Positions 44,505 through 55,995 of a stretch of 64,000 nt of DNA are shown here, piece after piece. The stretch lies in NCBI GenBank assembly GCA_028023455.1, contig JAQFVV010006215.1, positions 10,251,950 through 10,315,949 on the forward strand, written 5' to 3'. Positions within the stretch are counted from its first letter, which is position 1, and each line of letters begins with the position of its first letter. This stretch comes from Epiperipatus broadwayi (lineage: Eukaryota > Onychophora > Udeonychophora > Euonychophora > Peripatidae). The notes beneath the pieces were generated by a model. That model was not told the DNA's origin, did not search any database, and saw only the letters and a list, made by a program, of their open reading frames with translations. The position numbers and the translations under genes are program-made.

Positions 44505-47240
44505 CATATTTTTAACATTAGTGTTGTCATTAAATTTTAGGTTGATAAAGTTTTAATAAAATCAATTTTACAAAACAGCCATCATTCTGAAAAATGGTGG
44601 TTTTAAGGATCATTGTAGCAAATAATCGATTATAATTCAAAATAATAGGTACGAAATGATGACAATCACTGGGAACCTTCTCATGAAAGTCCATCACTAA
44701 TCAGGATAAAGATATAAACAATTTTTCAAAAATACATTCATATACAGTATTGACAATTTATGTAATAAAATTTGACACTTTAATTTCAATTCCTTGACTA
44801 AATATCTAAAATACATTTTTTAATACTATAAATTTTCCATTATAGTCTTGTACAGGCAGAATAACAATATTCTAAAAACTCTATAAATATGAAACCATAT
44901 TTCACCAGCATTTTTAGATGAGTCATTAAGTTTTACAAAAATATAGCACATTGTGTTTATCTATATGCTGTATGAATAATTGTAATAAAAACGTATTCTC
45001 AATTGTGCACAACATATAAAAACAAAACAATTTAGAATCATAAGCCAAAAAAGTTCACTTTTAAAACAAATGTGAGCAGAAAAAATATGGCAAACTAGGC
45101 ATTGTTATATCAAGTAATATAAATATACAAAAACACAAGAATTTAATATTCAAAACACACACTTTCTATGTAAATAATAGACATTGACTCATAACTGTTT
45201 ATGATATCCAGAAGCAAAAAAAAGGGATTCAAGAATAAAAGTTTATTTAACAAATAAGAAAAATGTGAAACAATTTTAAAGCAGTTATGTAAGCCAATGT
45301 GATGAAACAAAAAAGTGGTCAGAATATAAGATACTCTTATGAATATAATATATATCTATGTTGTGAGAACAATACATAATAATTCACAACTGCATATTGT
45401 GATTATTCTAAAAAATTAATTTTCAAATCAAATGAGAATGAGAATAAATATATAAATACCTTCAAATGTGTAGCAATCATGCTCAGAATACTCTTAATTG
45501 TATATAAAATGTAAAAGCAACAAATTTGTAATTCTATATAAAATGTTTATTCTCAAAATATCAACAAAAACACTATGTCTAACACAACATTTAATATGAA
45601 TTTTTTAGCACAAATACAATACAAAATTTCTTCATAATCAAGTAAATGTAAATAGGTAACTAATTAAAATATTTTTTTCAAGATATATTCTCTAATAAAT
45701 TATACTAATACGTTATTATATTAATTTTGTTTAATTAATAATTTACACTTTTTCAAAATTAATTATATTTTCCAAGCATTTTTCTTTTTACAACTGGTTA
45801 ATCTCCAGACCTCTGTTATATTAGCAAAACAAAATTTCTTTGTAATCAAATAAATATGAATAATAAATTAAAATTTGCTCATTTTATTTAAATTTATTGT
45901 AGTTTTATATAATTAATTTTTAAAGTAAAATTCACCAATAATAATGTTAAATTTTAATTATTCATTACAATAACAATTAACAGTTCTTTTTTCTTCCCTT
46001 AATAAAATGGTAACTATCATTTTATCACTTAAAAAAGATCATTTATAAATTTTCTTAAACTTCGTAAAATTTTTAGCTTTATGCTTAAAAAACATATAAA
46101 ATGCAGCATCATATCAAACTTTAATCAATAAAAAAAAAAAAAAGAAGAATAAAAATGCATGGGCTTTCTATGTAGCCTGAAAAAGCATTAATAAACATGC
46201 TTGCATACAGTGACTTTTACCTTATAAATTTATTAAATTTACCAATTTCAATGTTTTTATTTTTTACTTATTACTTTTTTTTTGTTACTTCTATAGCAAA
46301 TAATTGAAGTAGTGTTTGTTCATAAAATATATATTGCATCTTCACCGTAACAGTATAATTTTTTAAAATCTTGAATTACTGTACACACACTGTCATGTAT
46401 ATATGAAATACAAGTTTACTACCATCAGCATGACAACTAATCCCCCAAAATGCCTCATATATCAAATCTCACATAAAAAACAATTTTCTGTGGCAAAAAA
46501 TTTAATTCTTATTCTAAATTCCAAGTACATAAAAACCATGAACAATCAGATTAAATAAAATAGTGCTTAAAATTGAAAAAAAAAAAGTTAATTAATAAAT
46601 AAACACTTTATTTAGTATATTATTAACAAGAAAAAAAGTATTGAACCTGTGGGTAAAATATAGCACGAGTTGAAAAATTTTGCATCTGGTGTTCTCAGTA
46701 TCTTCAGGTCTATGTATTTATGTGGGCAATCATTTTTTAATATGAATTTCATTAAATGTAAATTGAAGCAGTCAATTATTGATCCCAACTTGGAATTGTG
46801 ACTTAAATTAAAAAGACTAGTTACCCACCAGGCAAACAAAAGCTTTCTATGGAAATGCAAGCTCATTGCTCACACTGATTAAAACTTAAGAAATTTTTTG
46901 TGTGATTTTTTCTTCATTAAATAAAGACATAATTAATATTATAACTTATAATATTAATTTAAATTTTCCTTATTTGTAAAAATATATTTATGGCTCTCAA
47001 ATAATTTTTAAATTATTGCGAGGGACAGGTTTGGCTCTTGCATCTCAAAAGTTCGCAGATTCCTGGTCTTATTAATAAATTACATAAGAGGGCATGATTT
47101 GAAAGTTTATTAATGTGACTTCTAGAAAGTCTCAGATTTGTGAAAGAAATATGCATATGAAGATTATTACTTCAAAAATATTATGCAAATTTTTATTGAT
47201 ATTTTTATTGCAAAAATAATAAGGTATTAAGTGAATGGGG
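44505..47240. other. AT-rich DNA, weak internal similarity only
   Basis: No gene recognised. Stretches near 45605-45690 and 45825-45900 share ACAAAATTTCTT(C/T)(A/G)TAATCAA and following blocks, an old duplication. A minus opening at 46612-46866 has no known domain. Confidence 0.4.
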
Positions 47241-47244
47241 AACT

Positions 47245-47510
47245 TTTGATTCTTCTTTAAGATCTTAAAAAATCCAAGCAAAGTAAATATATTCCTGTCA
47301 TTGCAGCTATTTTTGATTATTCACATGGTAAAAGAATATGGATAAACTGTTCATCAACACATATCAATCAAGGTAATAAATTTTCTAGGTTTTTACCTGA
47401 ATTTAAAACCAAGATTACGCCATGGTTTTTTTCCGCAGATCCCTGATATTTCTTGAGATGAATGAACAAATGTATGCGTAAATATTGATTTTCTTTTATA
47501 TATTACAATC
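47245..47510 (+). repeat. Diverged dispersed repeat, copy B
   Basis: Partner of 550-832, same orientation. Shared landmarks include TGTCATTGCAGCT, CATCAACA, GGTTTTTACCTGAATTTAAA and AAATATTGATTTTCT. The family is unidentified. Confidence 0.45.
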
Positions 47511-47774
47511 AGAACAAATAAATTAGAACCCTTAATTGCTGTGATCTTTAGTCTTCAGTCAAGTAAGTGACTAATAACCAAAAATACAAAATACTAAGAA
47601 TCAGTTGAAAATGATCATAATAATGACATTTTTCTATTGTTATGTAAAAGTTTTTATTATATATAAGAAAAATAAAATTTTAAAAAAATATTATAATGGA
47701 ATATGAAAATTAATTATCAGTGAACTTTTTAAATCTCTGTTTAACTGAATTTCATAGTCAAAATGAATTTAGAG

Positions 47775-48310
47775 CCGCTCCCTACAAATGCTTTTCTGGT
47801 ATATAAGAGAGGATTCACTAAGGTTGATCTCATATGCTAGATTTGCAAAAGGGAAGAAGAGACCATAAGGCACATACTTAACGTATGTCAAGGACTAAAT
47901 ATCCATAGAAACATAATAAATGCCCATATGAAAACAAATAAACACATAATTTCATCCGTCAAGGACTGCATTAAAAAGGGAATATACCCACTTACAAAAA
48001 TCTCAACATTCTTGGAATTCTCTATTTGGAAAATTAGATATATAATTCTTGGACAATCACAAAATAACATTAACCAACTACCAATAAACTTTATTAAAGA
48101 AATCAAAAAGAGGGACAAATCAATAGCGCCAACAGAAATATTTAAGGCCACACGGGACACCAGTTAACCTGTTTTGGAATCTCATCTTGGATTGGCTGAA
48201 GATATAGATATAAGAACTAATAATATAGATGTCAGATCTTACATTGTAAACATTTGTAACCATGAATAAAATGTAAAACCATAGAATAATAAAAATAATG
48301 TTTAAAAAAT
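47775..48310 (+). mobile_element. 5'-truncated LINE 3' end
   Basis: A stop-interrupted frame reads LIC, a TAG, then ICKREEETIRHILNVC (about 47831-47888), a C-x2-C-x8-H-x4-C finger like the one ending the CR1-like ORF2. It continues open through CIKKGIYPLTK and FIKEIKKRDKS to a stop at 48165. A 3' untranslated part follows, ending AATAATAAAAATAATG. Sequence identity to the LINE at 21-26 kb is low outside the finger, so this is a different family. Being 5'-truncated is the common fate of LINE insertions. Confidence 0.68.
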
Positions 48311-48314
48311 ATAT

Positions 48315-50875
48315 TCTACACAAATTATAAGCAAATATAAATAAATATTAATAGCGATGAATAGAAATTGATGGACATCTTTAATAAATATATAGACCAA
48401 ATAAATTACTTAGAAATTTAGTATAATTATGAATATAATAGGACAATAATTATTAACATTTTCACTATATTTGTGGATATTGTTGCATCAGATGAATGAA
48501 AATACAATATTTTTATTTAGAAAAATGAGAATAAAAAGGTATAGCCCTGAAATCAATTGTGCAAAATATAATTTCAAATTTTTGGAAAAAAATTTTTTTT
48601 TAAAAAGGCTGATTTTATAAAAGATAAATATGCTTAAGTAATTTACTACTTTATGATAAAAAAATAAGCAAATAAGGACCTTAAAGTGGCAATAATTTCA
48701 ATCATTTACTTAAATATAAAGTTGGAATTTTTTTTAGAATTCAAGAGTTCTGAGATATATTAAGAAGCTGTTATCAGAATAAGAAATAGATTATTTTTCA
48801 TGGATTAATATTACAAATCGAATGCTATAAAAATAAAATTCAAGATTACTTTATAAAGATATTCTTTACAACAAGAATTTTATAGTTGATAATTTAAAAT
48901 AGAAGTCACAATTTCAAATGTTTTAGGAAAAAATAATACCATGGAAAGCATCATTTGATATTTAATGTACATAAAATTACATTAAAATCCAAAATCCTTT
49001 GTTATCACACATTTTTCTTATTAAACTTTCTAAGTTCACATAATTAAAAAATAAAATACTGTAGTTTTGAGGGGGGAAGTATTTACTTTCAGAAATATAG
49101 TTTGGAAGAAAAAGTAAAATATAAAATATTTTGGATTTTTTGTAAAAGAAACATTTGTTATGTGTACTGTTGTTTCTCTAACATGATAGTAAGAAAGTAA
49201 TATCTAAAAAAAAATTTTTTTTTTTGCATTTCTTCAGACATTTTTCAATACATTATATAGCATTACCATAGTAAGGTATATGAAACAGTGAGTTGCTTTA
49301 ATTTTCATACTTTATATCATTTCATTTCCCTCCCCCCCCCAATAACCAATCATTAATTTGTTAGTAAAGTTCAATCCCCGAGTTTGATAAAGCAAGCCAC
49401 ACACATATTTTTCTGTAATATATATTTAATTCAGAAAATAATATATTAAAAAACAAGTTTTTGTAAAGAAGATAATGGTTGAAAATTTATTTTTAATTAT
49501 ATGAAAATACACTTATAAGCATGCATTTAACATATTTATGGGACTAACAAATTAAAAGTAAACTGCAAAGATTCATGATTAATCACTCATGGTATTTAAA
49601 AATGATGCACTTTATTAATAATTAAAAATAACACAAAGAAAATCACATCTTCAATAAAATTTGCAAATTGGTCACTTCTATTTAAAAACAAAAGATTATT
49701 AGGGAGGAGAGGTAAAGAATAGTTATTAGAATTATATATATATATTTTTTTGAAGAGAATATTTTTTATGTTGCACTGGTAGAAGTTTTAAAATGGTTAC
49801 ATAGAAAAAAAATATTGAGAAAAAAAGTGATTTGAATATTTAAAAACCCAAACAAAACTTACAATGTTTTGGATAATTAATACATTTCATTTTAATATTA
49901 AAATTGTACATTCAATGATAATGCAATTTTTAATAAATGTCAATTTTGATGAATAATATGCATTTTATGGCATTTAAATTAAATTAGAGACATTAATGAA
50001 TGACTCTTTAGAATTGATATAAAGTAAAATTATGAAAAAAAAAATTTAAAAGCCCATCTTTTGAAGAATGATCAAAGCTATTTTTCAACAATTAATAAAA
50101 ATGAAAAGAACAGTTTTTAATGCAGATTAATATAATAATTAATAATTTTATTATCAATTTAAGGAAATACTAAAAGTATCCAAAATGCAGAAATTTTTTA
50201 AAAAAGGTTAACATTTTATTTCACAATCAACCTTGAAATCAATACAGTAACTGAGTAATCCAATATTTCAAAAGTAATTAAATTAGTCATGAATCTCACA
50301 AATGATTAATGAAATGTAACAATAACTTTGTTAAACTGTCTTCCAAAAATCCTATTTTTTACTTAGATAAGAAATATTCTTAAAAATGAAAACCTTATGA
50401 ATTCTTAAAAATTGAAACTTTATCTGGAATAAAACTCAAAATAAATAAATATTATAAAAAAACAAAAATCATTAAACAAAGGTAATTAAAAGCAATGCTT
50501 AATTAAGATTTCTTGCTTAGAAAATATATGATATTTAAACACTAGAAATACTTTGATGCAGGAATTTTCAGTTTTCAATTTTATCAGCCTATTATTGGTT
50601 CAAACAGCATAGGAACAAAAAGATAATAACCATGAATAAATTGTAAACTTTTGAAATTGTTATTATAAATCAAGATGCTCAGTATGCTATAAAAATAGCT
50701 AGGATGGCAAAATATTTGAAGTGTGATTTTCAGTCAAATCATGACAAAAAAACACAATATTCTCAATTATTTAAGGAATAAAAGAAAAAAGCCATAGATT
50801 TCAAAATATATATCAAACAATTGAATAGGCAGATTTTGTAAAGAAAAACTGTATATCAACTCACATTTAAAAATA
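48315..50875. other. AT-rich DNA, nothing recognised
   Basis: Contains a C-run near 49332 and an AT dinucleotide run near 49735. No gene seen. Confidence 0.45.
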
Positions 50876-50879
50876 GAAT

Positions 50880-51472
50880 GAAATCATAATATACGTAATA
50901 TTTATGTAGAAACTCTGAAATTTTCGGACATGAAAATGTCTTTAAATCCAGCTATCTAACTTAAATAGCTATATGAGACTGAACTAAATTCAGATCTACT
51001 ATATTTTAATAGCCTCAGCATAGCCAAAGCCTTTATTATAATAATCAAAAAAGCAAGTCATATATAATGTGACATTACTTTTATAAGCTTGTATTTACAA
51101 AAATGTAATACAGAGAGAGTACCAATAGCTCAAACAAGCTCTTAATTGATAAGTGCGGTATGAGAAAACATTTAAAATCACTATCCAGAACCTTCCCATC
51201 TCCAGACCAACTAGTTTCGAGCTTATGGCCACGTCAGTGGAGAGCTAGAATATTCGGACACTAGATCTAAAATATCAACTCAAAACCCAGCACTTATTTC
51301 ATATGTAATATTTAAATAGAAACTCTGAAATTTTCAGACATGAAAATGTTTTTAAATCTAGCTATCTAACTTAAATAGCTATATGGGACTGAACTAAATT
51401 CAGATCTACCATATTTTAATAGCCTCAGCATAGCCAAAGCTTTAAAGGTAAAATTATAATAATCAAAATTAT
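50880..51472 (-). repeat. Second hammerhead repeat family, minus-oriented array
   Basis: A full unit of about 410 bp (GTAATATTTATGTAGAAACTC at 50895 to the next such block at 51305) is followed by part of a second unit ending at about 51472. Shared landmarks are AGCTATCTAACTTAAATAGC, TAGCCTCAGCATAGCCAAAG and AGATCTA. The family shares the ribozyme plan with the 454-bp family, but the remainder of the unit is largely unrelated in sequence. Confidence 0.88.
51199..51243 (-). ncRNA. Type I hammerhead ribozyme, family 2, minus strand
   Basis: On the minus strand: TCTCCA (stem I), CTGACGT, stem II GGC-CATAA-GCT plus C, GAAA, then CTAGTTG closing stem III (C-G, U-G, A-U), GTC, and TGGAGA, which is a perfect six-base complement of TCTCCA. 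Predicted cleavage is on the minus strand between 51205 and 51204. Compared with the standard core CUGANGA, position 9 is U instead of A. Other copies suggest an ancestral GAGC/GCUC stem II, from which one A has been lost here. Confidence 0.7.
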
Positions 51473-51971
51473 GACGTGAGCCATAAACTCGAAAACAGTT
51501 GGTCTGGAGATGGGAATGTTCTGGATAGAGATTTTAAATGTTTTCTCATACCGCACTTATCAATTAAGAGCTTGTTTGAGCTATTGGTATGCTCTCTGTA
51601 TTACATTTTTGTAAATACAAGCTTATAAAAGTAATACATTATATATGACTTGTTTTTTCGATTACTATAATTTTACCATTAAGGCCTTGGCTATGCTGAG
51701 GCTATTAAAATATGGTAGATCTGAATTTAGTTCAGTCCCATATAGCTATTTAAGTTAGATAGCTGGATTTAATGACATTTTCATGTCCGAAAATTTCAGA
51801 GTTTCTATTTAAATATTATGTATGGAATAAGTGCTGGGTTTTGAGTTGATATTTTAGATCTAGTGTCCGAATATTCTAGCTCTCCACTGACGTGAGTCAT
51901 AAGCTCAAAACCAGTTGGTCTGGAGATGGGAAGGTTTTGGATAGAGATTTTAAATGTTTTCTCATACCACA
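51473..51971 (+). repeat. Second hammerhead repeat family, plus-oriented array
   Basis: It starts inside the ribozyme (GACGTGAGCCATAAACTC) and runs one unit of 416 bp to the next GACGTGAG at 51889, ending near CTCATACCACA at about 51971. It is oriented opposite to 50880-51472, so the locus forms a roughly 1-kb inverted arrangement. The junction truncates the ribozyme's first strand and the first bases of its core. Confidence 0.88.
51881..51926 (+). ncRNA. Hammerhead ribozyme, family 2, plus strand, mutated core
   Basis: TCTCCA, CTGACGT, GAG(TCATAAG)CTC stem II, AAAA in place of GAAA, a CCAGTTG stem III region, GTC, and TGGAGA complementary to TCTCCA. Loss of the core G12 should abolish or strongly reduce cleavage. 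The partial copy at 51473 keeps GAAA and GTC but lacks the first stem I strand. Confidence 0.68.
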
Positions 51972-51984
51972 TTTAAATCATCTT

Positions 51985-52440
51985 TTACACTGCTTAATTC
52001 ATCAACAAATACATCTCTTTCTAGTAATTCAAAACGGGGATATTCAGGATGCTTTTTATCCACTCTGGTCTCTCAATGTTTAATCTTCGAATCTTCTTTC
52101 ATTTACATAAACACTAGAATAACAGTAGTTTCAATTGTACCAGGAATTTCACTTGGAATGAAATTTGAATTAACAAGAATATCATCATCAAATTCTTACC
52201 AGTCCGTAATTCATTTTTGTTTTTTTGATATTTTACAATGTTGTTTTTTAATTTCTTCAGCAGAAAAAGTTTCCTTCGGAAATACTTTAATATCATGTCT
52301 AACTATAGCTCTATGATGCATTTTATTATCTGCCATACCTTAAATTTTGAAGAACTACACGTAACCAACACACTTTCACCATTGAGGTCATCTAAAGCTT
52401 GTTCCAATCATGGAAAGTTTTTTATTCCATAAAATGTTTT
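51985..52440 (-). pseudogene. Decayed coding remnant of unknown identity
   Basis: On the minus strand several frames show coding-like composition: LEQALDDLNGESVLVTC, then HDIKVFPKETFSAEEIKK, IPSEIPGTIETTVILVF and HPEYPRFELLERDVFVDEL in sequence. The pieces follow one another in order, as in a frameshifted gene. I do not recognise the protein; a transposon or a dead gene copy are both possible. Confidence 0.35.
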
Positions 52441-52476
52441 TGGGGCTTTATATGAAAAAAAAATATATATAACAAA

Positions 52477-52818
52477 TTATATAATGGTAACGTTTTAAGT
52501 CCTCATTTGAGGATGGTAAGATTTAATGACAATCAAATACTGCTAATTAAAAAAATAATGAAATCAAATAAATAATTACAGGTAGAATGATAATCAGCTG
52601 TCAATTGCTGTTTAAATGTTTTTAATTTTTTTCAGAATTTGGAAATATATTTTTTAAAAATGCACTTAAATGAGCACCAAAATCATCCAACACTAACTAG
52701 AATAAAAATACTAATAATGATATTTAACTCAAAAAAAAAAGTGACCCTGGCTACTTGCGCCAGTATGTTTATTTTTTCAGGCATCCTCAAATGAGTACGG
52801 CCAGTGTTAATGGGTTAA
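52477..52818. mobile_element. piggyBac-like MITE candidate
   Basis: CCTCATTTGAGGATG near 52501 and CATCCTCAAATGAG near 52783 are inverted about 300 bp apart. The right end reads, on the reverse strand, TTAACCCATTAACACTGGCC before that block. TTAA plus CCC termini are the piggyBac pattern, but the left terminus (TTATATAATGGTAACG) is worn and lacks a clean TTAA. There is no coding sequence. Confidence 0.5.
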
Positions 52819-52819
52819 G

Positions 52820-53575
52820 CATGACTATTCAATAGATACCAGTACTATTATCCAAGATCAGGATCTGTTGATTACACTAACAGATGACTCAAGAGTAAAT
52901 GATATTGGAAAAAAATTATTACTATTAATGTAACCGTACATAAATCTAGATAAGACTGGATGCAATAGAAATATTGTTAGTGACACTATGGCAATGGTCC
53001 TTGAAATTCTGTTAATTATGTTTGTAAGGTATTCTCATCTTAATGCCTATTTATGGTTATGATTTAGAAAATATTCAATATATTTTTTTGCTATTTAATA
53101 TTAATCATAAAAAAGAAATTGCTTCCTGGGATATGGTCATACACATGTTAACTATAATCATCATTTATGCAATAAACTCACAGCAGTGGTAAGTCAGTTG
53201 ATCCAACATCTAGTAAATATTTTGCCATACAATCAGGGTCAGTTCATTTTAATACTTATAATATTATTGTTGTGTTCAATTATGGATTCATGGGGGAGGG
53301 GGGGTTGTGATAGTGTGGATAAATAAATTTATAAAACACTCACCTTATAAATATCTTTTGTTTATCGTTCATTAAGCATTCATTCTATCATAAATCAGCG
53401 AATCATGAACTCCTGACCTAAGCAGGAAATAATTTGACTGTGTAATAGTGGTAGATAAATGGAAAAAAAAAGGTCAATTGTTAATTAATGTGATAATGTT
53501 GAACAAGAATATTCTAGGTTCTTGAAAAACCGGCTGTTGTCCAAGTGTATGATAAATAATTCTTTAATACCTTAT
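52820..53575. other. AT-rich DNA, nothing recognised
   Basis: A GGGGGAGGGGGGG run lies near 53292. No gene seen. Confidence 0.5.
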
Positions 53576-53582
53576 TTACTTA

Positions 53583-54128
53583 TGTAGTGTCCTGGACAAG
53601 TTGTATTAAAGATTCATAAATAATATGTATATTAAAAGTATTGGAATTATTCTTTATGTAAATAATAAGTGTAAAATTAAAGATTCATAAATAATATGTG
53701 TATAAAAAGTATTGGAATTATTAATGTAAATTGTCATGTAAAAATAACCATATATGGGTTTAAAGTTAAGTAAAATGTACTTATAAAAATGCCTCGCCTT
53801 ATAAGATAAAAATGGGGATAAATCAAAACCCATAAGGACTAGCGAAGGGTTCAGCTGTCAGACCATACAAGGAGAGGTATTTATGGAATGTTTGTTAAGA
53901 CTCCAGAAGTCGTGTATATAAGTGGGATGTAGAGGGAGAATCTGGGAGCAGTAGTAGAAAAAGACTACAGTGGCCCTAATGGGCAGAGCTATGATACCCA
54001 ACTTTAAAGGAGTGCTTCTGCAACGTATGTAACAGTAATGTATATATTGTAATTTGCTGAAAATTAACCTAATAATTTAACTTACTCAATACTGTCTAAA
54101 GTCTCATTTATTTGACGTATACACATCA
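53583..54128 (+). repeat. 5' LTR
   Basis: It starts TGTAGTGTCCTGGAC and ends ATACACATCA. Two internal repeats of AAAGATTCATAAATAATATG plus AAAGTATTGGAATTATT lie at about 53609 and 53679. A TATA-like GTATATAAGTGGG at about 53913 probably belongs to the promoter. Confidence 0.95.
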
Positions 54129-54129
54129 A

Positions 54130-54147
54130 AGCTGGCGCAGTTGAACA
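54130..54147 (+). other. Primer-binding-site candidate
   Basis: AGCTGGCGCAGTTGAACA lies just after the LTR end. TGGCGCAGTTGAAC has the usual primer-complement look. A closely similar TGGCGCAGTTGAAC occurs on the minus strand at 17885-17898, beside the 3' LTR of the other Ty3-type element, an unexpected position. Confidence 0.6.
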
Positions 54148-54249
54148 GGATCACAGTAGACAGATTTTGGGAACAGCAAACATACGCCGGACTTCAGTAA
54201 TAAACCAAAAAAGGGAAACCGCGACTGGAGAAAAATTCGTGCGTCGAAA

Positions 54250-55940
54250 ATGGCTGCCAACATACAATTACGAATAGCAGACTTCGATGTTGAAAATCTG
54301 AGTAACTGGCCATTATATGTAAAACTAGTAGAAAAACATTTCCTGGTAAATAGCATCAAGGAAAATGACATTAAAATAGCTACTCTTTTGGGGTTTGTAG
54401 GAATAAAAGTTTTGGAAATAGCCAATCGTTTGTGTGAGCCAGTTGAGCCTGAAACGTTACAATATAACAAGGTAGTCGTGAAATTAACTACAGAGTTCTG
54501 TCCTCTACCGGCAAACATATCGCCAGATTACACTTTAGACTACGGCAGGAAAAAAATGAAACTTTTAAAGAATACGATGCGGCACTACGCGAATTAGCAA
54601 AAAATTGTGCTTACGGCCAGTTTTTAGAAGAGGCACTTCTCGAACAATTATTATTGGGAATATATGAAACAAAATTCCGCGAACATTTATTAGCAGACTC
54701 GACAATAACGTATAAGGAAGCAATAAAAAGGGGAATGGCACATGAATCAGTAATCAACCAAGCTAATGAATATATAATTAACACACCGCAGCGTATACAG
54801 TATCCGTCGATACAGAGAATAGTCGAACAAGAAGGAAAAGGCAGAAGCCAGAAAGATTATAGGTGCAATTGCGTATGTTACAGCTGCGGAAAAGCAGGAC
54901 ACCTCGAGCGAAATTGTAGTCAATTCCAGCGCAACCCGTCAAGCCATGAAGTGCGAGGACCTCTAGTGAGAGATTTCGACGAATCAAAATTATGTAAACA
55001 ATCCCCAGAAATGTACGAGATAAAATCATTAAAGAGCGCAAAGTCTGAATTTAAGCAAACAGTATATATAGAAGGAAGGGTTTTAAAAATGGAAATAGAT
55101 AGCGGCTCAAGAGTATCTCTGCTATCCTTAAGAGATTGGAAGAACATTACTAAAGAAAGCAGTTTTTCTAAAAAAATCGAGAGGCCTGAAGTTTGCGCTA
55201 GAGACGTCAACGGAAACACGGTTGAGATCATCAGAAGAGTTTTTGTGAGAGTAAAATTAAACACGAACAGCAGAGTGCTACCATTATTTATAGTGTATAA
55301 CCGAATAAATCCACTGATCGGTAGGAACTGGTTCTGACCACTGGGAATTACGATCAAGGTAATAAAAAAAATTTATATCAGAAAGGAAATACAAAATAAT
55401 TTCCCACTTCAATTTAGAACAAAGTTGGGTCAAAAACAAACAACACCGGTGCAACTACAGTTAAGGGATCACTCAACACCTGCAATATGCCAGAGCCAAA
55501 AGGTATCATACACACAGCGGAGCAAGATGGAAAAAGCATCTGAAGTAAATAATGTGAGTTCGCGCAATTTGGATAAAAACAAAGGAAAAACAATTGTGAA
55601 AGTTAAGAGTTACAGAAGTGAAAATGCTTCCAAATCTAAAAATCCTTCAAGCAAACTTGAGGAAAGTAACGTGAGAACTTTTGATAAAAGTAAGGAAGAA
55701 AGAATTCATGAATGGCAGCGACAACATCAAAGAGAATTACACGAAGCAGCTCGACAAAGGCATCAAAAATGGCTCCAGCAGAAAGAATTTGAAAAAAGAC
55801 AGAGAGAAGAAGCTATAAGTTTACGAATGGAGCATGAGAAGTTCTTCGTTGGTGAGATGGTGTACAAAAGACATTTTAATCACATTCGCCGCCAGAGTGT
55901 TCCAGCTGGAAGGAAAGACACCCAGACGAAAAAAATGTGA
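54250..55940 (+). pseudogene. Ty3-type gag-protease with fused, deleted pol
   Basis: ATG 54250 opens gag (MAANIQLRIADFDVENLSNW, typical capsid start). One shift near 54540 moves reading to the frame containing ETFKEYDAALRELAKNCAYG, LLGIYETKFREHLL and the zinc knuckle CYSCGKAGHLERNC (C-x2-C-x4-H-x4-C, about 54880). The protease follows: MEIDSGSRVSLLSL (catalytic DSG) and INPLIGRNWF, its usual end. A single TGA at 55335 (probably CGA in the parent) interrupts; the frame then continues through FPLQFRTKLG and VQLQLRDHSTPAICQSQKVS, the segment that precedes RT blocks. Instead of RT there is a Lys/Ser then Arg/Gln/Glu-rich stretch (QRQHQRELHEAARQRHQKW), followed by FFVGEMVYKRHFNHIRRQSV, the end of pol. 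Confidence 0.9.
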
Positions 55941-55995
55941 ACAAATCAAAAGAGACTTTGTGGAATAACCGATACTTCTGGAGTGGGAGGAGGAG

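Noticed and set aside
54920-55357. 145-residue minus ORF
   Set aside because: Antisense of the Ty3-type protease region, whose DSG and GRNW motifs lie on the plus strand.
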